Assembly (NCBI GenBank): GCA_016213865.1
Contig: JACQZL010000047.1
Span: forward strand, 1 to 9,774
Reading direction: 5' to 3'
Length of the DNA stretch: 9,774 nt
Source: Candidatus Rifleibacteriota bacterium
GTDB lineage: Bacteria > UBP17 > UBA6191 > JACPRK01
Shown here in pieces: positions 6,094 to 9,774 of the stretch; positions within the stretch are counted from its first letter, which is position 1, and every line of letters begins with the position of its first letter. Both the position numbers and the translations under genes were made by a program. The notes under the pieces were generated by a model. It did no database searches. It was not told the origin of the DNA and saw nothing but the letters and a program-made list of their open reading frames with translations.

Positions 6094-7368
6094 ATGAGTA
6101 CCAAGAAGAACTTCTTGTTCACGTCCGAGTCCGTCACCGAGGGGCACCCCGACAAGATGGCGGACCAGATCTCGGACGCGGTCCTCGACGCGATCATGGC
6201 ATCCGACCCGATGGGTCGCGTGGCCTGCGAAACGTCGCTGGCAACCGGTCTGGCCCTGGTCTTCGGTGAGATCACCACGCGGACCTATGTCGACCTCCCG
6301 AAGGTCATCCGTAAGACGATTCAAGACATCGGGTATACCGATGCGGTCTACGGCTTCGATTGCAAGACCTGCTCGGTGCTGGTCAGCCTGGACGAGCAGT
6401 CGCCCGACATCGCCCAGGGCGTGAACAAGGCGCTCGAAATCCGCAACGACAAGGAAGTCGCGGACGAGGCCGATCTCATCGGCGCCGGCGACCAGGGCAT
6501 GATGTTCGGCTACGCCTGCAACGAGACGCCCGAGCTGATGCCCCTGCCGATCACGCTGGCCCACGCGCTCTGCCGGCGGCTGGCGATCCTGCGAAAGCGC
6601 GAGGACCTGCGCTACCTGCGGCCCGACGGCAAGAGCCAGGTGACGGTCGAGTACCGCAACGGCAAGCCTTACCGGGTCGACGCCGCGGTCATCTCGACCC
6701 AGCATGACGCGGACGTGAAGTACGACGTCCTGCGACAGGAGATCATCGACGAGGTCATCCGCAAGATCGTCCCTGCCCGCTACCTCGACGACAAGAGCAA
6801 GTTCTACGTCAACCCGACGGGGCGGTTCGTGGTCGGCGGTCCTCAAGGAGACGCCGGCCTGACGGGGCGCAAGATCATCGTCGACACCTACGGCGGCTGG
6901 GCCCGCCACGGCGGCGGGGCCTTCAGCGGCAAGGACTGCACCAAGGTCGACCGGTCGGCCGCCTACGCCGCGCGCCACGCGGCCAAGAACCTGGTGGCCG
7001 CGGGCCTGTGCGAGAAGGTCGAGATCCAGTTGGCCTACGCCATCGGCGTCGCGCACCCTGTTTCCGTGATGGTCGACACCTTCGGCACCGGGATCATCGA
7101 CGACGACAAGATCAGCAAGCTCGTGCGCGAGGTCTTCGACTTCCGCCCGGCCGCGATCATCCGGCGGCTGGACCTGCGCCGCCCCATCTACCAGCAGACG
7201 GCTGCCTACGGCCACTTCGGCCGCAGCGACCTGGACTTGACGTGGGAGCGCCAGGACAAGGTCGCCGACCTGAAGCACGCCGCCAACCTCAAGTCGGGCG
7301 ACGGCCTGACCTTGCCTCCGGAGGCGCTGGAGCACCGGTTCGACGTCGAAGCCGGCACGCGCTGCTGA
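6094..7368 (+). CDS. metK: S-adenosylmethionine synthase
   Basis: MetK makes SAM from methionine and ATP, releasing phosphate and pyrophosphate; the family is usually tetrameric and needs Mg and K ions. The protein has 424 residues against about 380-400 normally. [19 protein letters not shown] (15-33) contains the ATP-site His18 and Asp20. [12 protein letters not shown] (130-141) is the first signature. DIAQGV (105-110), the STQH segment (201-204), the [20 protein letters not shown] block (248-267) and [20 protein letters not shown] (273-292) follow. In that last, ATP-binding signature the usual Pro after Lys-Asp is Cys282. The catalytic Lys and Asp residues are otherwise kept. [12 protein letters not shown] (374-385) is the conserved end, and about 24 residues (401-424) extend beyond the usual C-terminus. 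AAGGAAGG (6083-6090) is the ribosome-binding site. No SAM riboswitch is visible in the short leader. Confidence 0.97.
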   Translation: MSTKKNFLFTSESVTEGHPDKMADQISDAVLDAIMASDPMGRVACETSLATGLALVFGEITTRTYVDLPKVIRKTIQDIGYTDAVYGFDCKTCSVLVSLDEQSPDIAQGVNKALEIRNDKEVADEADLIGAGDQGMMFGYACNETPELMPLPITLAHALCRRLAILRKREDLRYLRPDGKSQVTVEYRNGKPYRVDAAVISTQHDADVKYDVLRQEIIDEVIRKIVPARYLDDKSKFYVNPTGRFVVGGPQGDAGLTGRKIIVDTYGGWARHGGGAFSGKDCTKVDRSAAYAARHAAKNLVAAGLCEKVEIQLAYAIGVAHPVSVMVDTFGTGIIDDDKISKLVREVFDFRPAAIIRRLDLRRPIYQQTAAYGHFGRSDLDLTWERQDKVADLKHAANLKSGDGLTLPPEALEHRFDVEAGTRC

Positions 7369-7390
7369 GACCTCTAGAGACCGCAATCGA

Positions 7391-7420
7391 CTGGGCCGGG
7401 CCTTCGGGTCCGGCCCGGTT
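7391..7420 (+). terminator. GC-rich hairpin with UUCG loop after metK
   Basis: The arms 7391-7402 and 7407-7418 pair along all 12 positions (two G-U pairs) around a TTCG loop closed by C-G, the very stable cUUCGg tetraloop. It lies 22 bp after the metK stop and before selA. Only TT follows, so it is not a textbook intrinsic terminator, but position and stability make a terminator or mRNA-stabilising role the likeliest one. Confidence 0.6.
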
Positions 7421-7471
7421 GGCGTGGGCGGCCTGACAGGGGGGATGCGCCGCCTCGCCGCCGGGAGGAAC

Positions 7472-8929
7472 ATGACAAGACGGAGCCAAAAGACCGTTCG
7501 AGTCTCCGGGAGCGAGGGATCTGGCTGCCCGCGGGAGGGGCTCTCGTCGCTCCGGTCGCTTCCCTCAGTCGATCGGCTGGTGGCGCATCCGATCCTGGCC
7601 GAGGTGTCGGCGTGGTTGGGACTGGAGTGGATCGTGGCCACGGCGAGGGCCGTCGTGGACGAGGCGCGTGCAGGTCTGCGCCTGGGTGGCAGCGGCTGCG
7701 ACGTCGACTCTCTCGCTGCCGGCGTGGCCGCGCGATGCCGCCAGCTACGCTTCGGCGGGCTGCGCCGGGTCGTCAATGCCACCGGGGTGTTGCTGCACAC
7801 GAACCTGGGCCGTGCGGTCCTGGCCCCGGAGGTCGTCTCCGAAGCTGTGGCCGAGGCGGCGGGGAGCGTCTCGGTCGAGTTGGACCTGCGGACCGGCGAG
7901 CGCGGGAACCGTTACGAGTCGGTCCAGCGCCTGCTGACCGCGCTGACGGGGTGCGAGTCCTCGGTCGTCGTGAACAACAACGCCGCCGCGGTCTTGCTGG
8001 TCCTGAACACCTTCGCGCGAGGGCGCGAGGTGGTGCTCTCTCGAGGAGAGATGATCGAGATCGGAGGCTCCTTCCGCCTGCCGGAGATCATCCGGTCGAG
8101 CGGGGCCACGCTGGTCGAGGTCGGGACCACCAATCGGACCCACCTGGCCGACTACCGCAAGGCGCTGAGCCCGCGTACCGGCTTGCTGATGAAGGTCCAC
8201 ACCAGCAACTACCGGGTCGTCGGCTTCACCAAGGCGGTCGAGGCGCGAGACCTGCTGGGACTCGCGGCTGAATCGGGGGTGCCGGTCTACGAGGATCTGG
8301 GCAGCGGCAGCCTGGTCGAGCTGGGCAAGTACGGCCTGACCCCGGAGCCAACGGTCCAGCAGGCTGTGGTGGCGGGTCTTCCGCTGGTGTCGTTCTCTGG
8401 GGACAAGCTGCTGGGAGGCCCGCAGGCAGGGCTCATCGTCGGCCGAAGGGCTCTGATCGACGAGCTGCTCTCGAACCACCTGCTGCGAGCCCTGAGAGTC
8501 GACAAGCTGACCTTGGCTCTGCTGGAGCGCACGCTGGCCACCTACCTCGATCCGGCTGGCCCGCAGCGGAGGATCCCGCTGCACGGCCTGCTGGCAAGGC
8601 CGATCGAGGAGCTTCGGCGGATGGCCGTCCGGCTGGTCGACGAAGCCAGGCGGAGCCGGCTCTCACTCGCGGTCCGGGACGACAGCGCGGCGGTCGGCGG
8701 GGGAGCCTGTCCAACTGACAAACTGCCCACGGTTGTAGTAGAGATATTCGATGAACGACGCACCCCCGACGAGCTGGCCTCCTTGCTGCGCCGCGGCGCA
8801 CGGCCTGTGTTGGGACGAATCCGCGAGGATCGGCTATGCCTGGACATGAGGACGGTACTTTCCGAAGAGTTGGAGACGCTGCTCGCCGCTTTGGAAGCGG
8901 CCGATCGCGAGCCGCCGGGGCCGAGATGA
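7472..8929 (+). CDS. selA: L-seryl-tRNA(Sec) selenium transferase
   Basis: SelA is a PLP-dependent enzyme that converts Ser-tRNA(Sec) to Sec-tRNA(Sec) with selenophosphate, forming a large decameric ring in bacteria. From ATG 7472 the protein has 485 residues (E. coli has about 463). An N-terminal helical region with LPSVDRLV (about 30-37) is followed by VVNATGVLLHTNLGRA (100-115), LDLRTGERGNRYESV (137-151), VVVNNNAAAVLL (165-176), the IEIGGSFRLPEI stretch (195-206), EVGTTNRTH (216-224) and DLGSGSL (275-281). SFSGDKLLGGPQAG (307-320) carries the PLP lysine, Lys312. VGGGACPTDKLPT (408-420) is the C-terminal family block. The frame is open to a GTG at 7424 and has another ATG at 7445. I prefer 7472 because GGAGG (7464-7468) precedes it, though the spacing of three bases is short. 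The stop overlaps the next gene by ATGA. No selB, selD or tRNA-Sec gene lies in the window. Confidence 0.95.
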   Translation: MTRRSQKTVRVSGSEGSGCPREGLSSLRSLPSVDRLVAHPILAEVSAWLGLEWIVATARAVVDEARAGLRLGGSGCDVDSLAAGVAARCRQLRFGGLRRVVNATGVLLHTNLGRAVLAPEVVSEAVAEAAGSVSVELDLRTGERGNRYESVQRLLTALTGCESSVVVNNNAAAVLLVLNTFARGREVVLSRGEMIEIGGSFRLPEIIRSSGATLVEVGTTNRTHLADYRKALSPRTGLLMKVHTSNYRVVGFTKAVEARDLLGLAAESGVPVYEDLGSGSLVELGKYGLTPEPTVQQAVVAGLPLVSFSGDKLLGGPQAGLIVGRRALIDELLSNHLLRALRVDKLTLALLERTLATYLDPAGPQRRIPLHGLLARPIEELRRMAVRLVDEARRSRLSLAVRDDSAAVGGGACPTDKLPTVVVEIFDERRTPDELASLLRRGARPVLGRIREDRLCLDMRTVLSEELETLLAALEAADREPPGPR

Positions 8930-9588
8930 CCGGGCTGAGGAAGACCTGGACCGAGGTCTCGTGCCCGGTATGCCGTCACGTGTTCACCTACGTAACCGTG
9001 TCGCGACCCGAGCCGGAAGGCGGGCAGGATGCGGACTTCTGCCCCAAGTCGTTGGAGCCCGAGATCCTCGCCAGCTACATCGTGCTGTGTCCCAGTTGCC
9101 AGTTCGCGGTTTACCAGAAGGACTTCCACACAACGCTTTCGGATCACGACCGCGATCATCTTCGGCTTGCGCTGGGTGCGAGAGTGCCAGCCACCGGTCT
9201 CGCGCCCGATTGCGGGGCCGAGAAGTACCGTCAGGCCATCCGATGCTATCGAGTGTTGAACCGCAAGACCTACTTCCTGGCCACGGTCCATCTGCGCGGT
9301 TCCTGGTGGTGCCGAGCTTGTCGCGACTACAACGGGGAGCGACGGTTCCAGGAAGACGCGGTCGCGCTCCTCGAACGGGCGCTCCGGGAAGACGGCCAGG
9401 TGGGAAGCGACGAGATCCCGGTCATCACGTATCTGATCGGAGAGTTGAACCGCCGGCTGGGACGCCAGCGCGAAGCCTCCGAGTGGTTCGAGCAGGTACC
9501 GGACCTCGTTGCCGACACCAACGAGCAGAAGTGGTTGATCGATCTGACCGAGCAGCAGAAAGAGCTGAACTCGAACACGATCAACTAG
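8926..9588 (+). CDS. DUF2225-like zinc-ribbon protein with TPR-like C-terminus
   Basis: The protein has 220 residues and unknown function. Residues 13-16 (CPVC) and 55-58 (CPSC) form two CxxC pairs, separated by a short segment that ends in DADFCP (35-40). This is the layout of DUF2225 proteins (CPVC...DxDFC...CPxC). The four paired cysteines probably bind zinc. A third pair, CRAC (129-132), is followed by DYNGERRFQEDAVALLERAL and, after a short gap, VITYLIGELNRRLGRQREASEWFEQV. The last two look like helix pairs of a TPR. The ATG at 8926 overlaps the selA stop (ATGA), and reading through from further upstream would lie inside selA. Coupling to selA suggests common expression, but no direct role in selenium metabolism can be inferred. 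The stop codon TAG is part of the CTAG that borders the repeat element downstream. The family call rests on the motif pattern, not on alignment. Confidence 0.82.
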   Translation: MTGLRKTWTEVSCPVCRHVFTYVTVSRPEPEGGQDADFCPKSLEPEILASYIVLCPSCQFAVYQKDFHTTLSDHDRDHLRLALGARVPATGLAPDCGAEKYRQAIRCYRVLNRKTYFLATVHLRGSWWCRACRDYNGERRFQEDAVALLERALREDGQVGSDEIPVITYLIGELNRRLGRQREASEWFEQVPDLVADTNEQKWLIDLTEQQKELNSNTIN

Positions 9589-9755
9589 TAGAGCGGTTCC
9601 AAAGTGACCTTACGATGCACGGTCATGCTTCATGCCGTGTTGGAGGGTGGTGGCGGGTCTCCAGGCCCGCCTGGCGGTCGGCAACCCCGGCGGGTCTGGA
9701 GACCCGCCACCACCAAGGTCAACGGTGGCATGTCACGTCGGAATCGCTCTACTAG
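9585..9755. mobile_element. MITE-like palindromic element with CTAG ends
   Basis: CTAGTAGAGCGGTTCC (9585-9600) is matched by the complement of 9740-9755 at 15 of 16 positions. Taking CTAG (9585-9588 and 9752-9755) as a duplicated 4-bp target, the remaining terminal repeats TAGAGCGGTTCC and GGAATCGCTCTA agree at 11 of 12. Similarity continues weakly inwards over AAAGTGACC against GACGTGACA. The element is 163 bp without the duplications and codes for nothing. Removing it and one CTAG restores AAC-TAG, so the preceding gene's stop codon is unchanged by the insertion. It resembles a non-autonomous derivative of an insertion sequence that targets CTAG, but the parent is unknown. Confidence 0.65.
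9646..9714. repeat. Inner GGCGGGTCT/AGACCCGCC double palindrome
   Basis: Inside the terminal element, 9646-9671 and the complement of 9689-9714 agree at 25 of 26 positions. Each arm is itself a near-palindrome: GGCGGGTCT-GG-AGACCCGCC is perfect on the right, and the left copy has one change (G at 9665). The segment can form one long hairpin or two adjacent small ones around the 17-bp centre (9672-9688). There is no T tract, so it is not an ordinary terminator. This hairpin sequence is, from memory, widespread between genes in Planctomycetota. Confidence 0.75.
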
Positions 9756-9774
9756 CCAGGCTCGGTGGCCGTCC

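Noticed and set aside
7363..7418. metK ends TGC-TGA-GAC-CTC-TAG, with a hairpin 22 bp later and selA downstream, which recalls a Cys-Sec end with a SECIS
   Set aside because: Read-through would add three residues to an enzyme not known as a selenoprotein. The UUCG loop lacks the apical guanines expected of a bacterial SECIS. The hairpin is better explained as a 3'-end structure. Selenium labelling of MetK or conservation of TGC-TGA would be needed to revive it.
5938..7800. A 620-codon open frame on the - strand
   Set aside because: It is antisense to the end of upp, the whole of metK and the start of selA, all well-conserved genes. Its composition is that of a shadow.
9589..9774. A tRNA (for example tRNA-Sec) after selA
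   Set aside because: No acceptor or T-arm pattern is seen; the palindromes here belong to the inserted element.

Overview
The window is a GC-rich, densely coding bacterial chromosome segment with every supported gene on the + strand. Long open frames on the opposite strand are GC-driven shadows. The gene content is mostly housekeeping: RidA, HemW, RpiB, uracil phosphoribosyltransferase, MetK and SelA. These are accompanied by a membrane-anchored TPR protein, a DUF2225-like zinc-binding protein, and a small protein that looks like bacterial-microcompartment cargo. GC content, the style of the intergenic palindromes (including a GGCGGGTCT/AGACCCGCC hairpin) and the gene mix suggest an uncultured member of the Planctomycetota or a related lineage. 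This is an inference; no ribosomal RNA or strong marker is present.

Layout. (a) 1-335: no gene. It holds an inverted repeat built of heptamers (2-240) and then a strong sigma70-type promoter (294-323) that sits almost on top of the first start codon. (b) 336-4498: a compact rightward cluster of small TPLARD-motif protein, ridA, hemW and TM/TPR protein. ridA and hemW overlap by ATGA, and hemW and the TPR gene are 6 bp apart. (c) 4499-4871: a gene-free gap occupied mainly by a nested imperfect inverted repeat. (d) 4872-7368: rpiB, upp (TTG start overlapping the rpiB stop) and metK, ending at a 12-bp stem with a UUCG loop (7391-7418). (e) 7472-9588: selA and a DUF2225-like gene, coupled by an ATGA overlap. 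(f) 9585-9755: a 171-bp MITE-like palindrome flanked by CTAG, inserted exactly at the stop codon of the last gene.

How the genes fit together. The coupled gene pairs indicate three transcription units. Functions cover damage control of enamine/imine intermediates (RidA), heme trafficking (HemW), pentose phosphate interconversion and pyrimidine salvage feeding on PRPP (RpiB, Upp), SAM synthesis (MetK) and selenocysteyl-tRNA synthesis (SelA). SelA implies that the organism makes selenoproteins, although none is visible here. I see no phage, CRISPR, toxin-antitoxin or defence system. The least ordinary parts are the small BMC-like protein and the three different foldable repeat elements that fill the three largest gaps.
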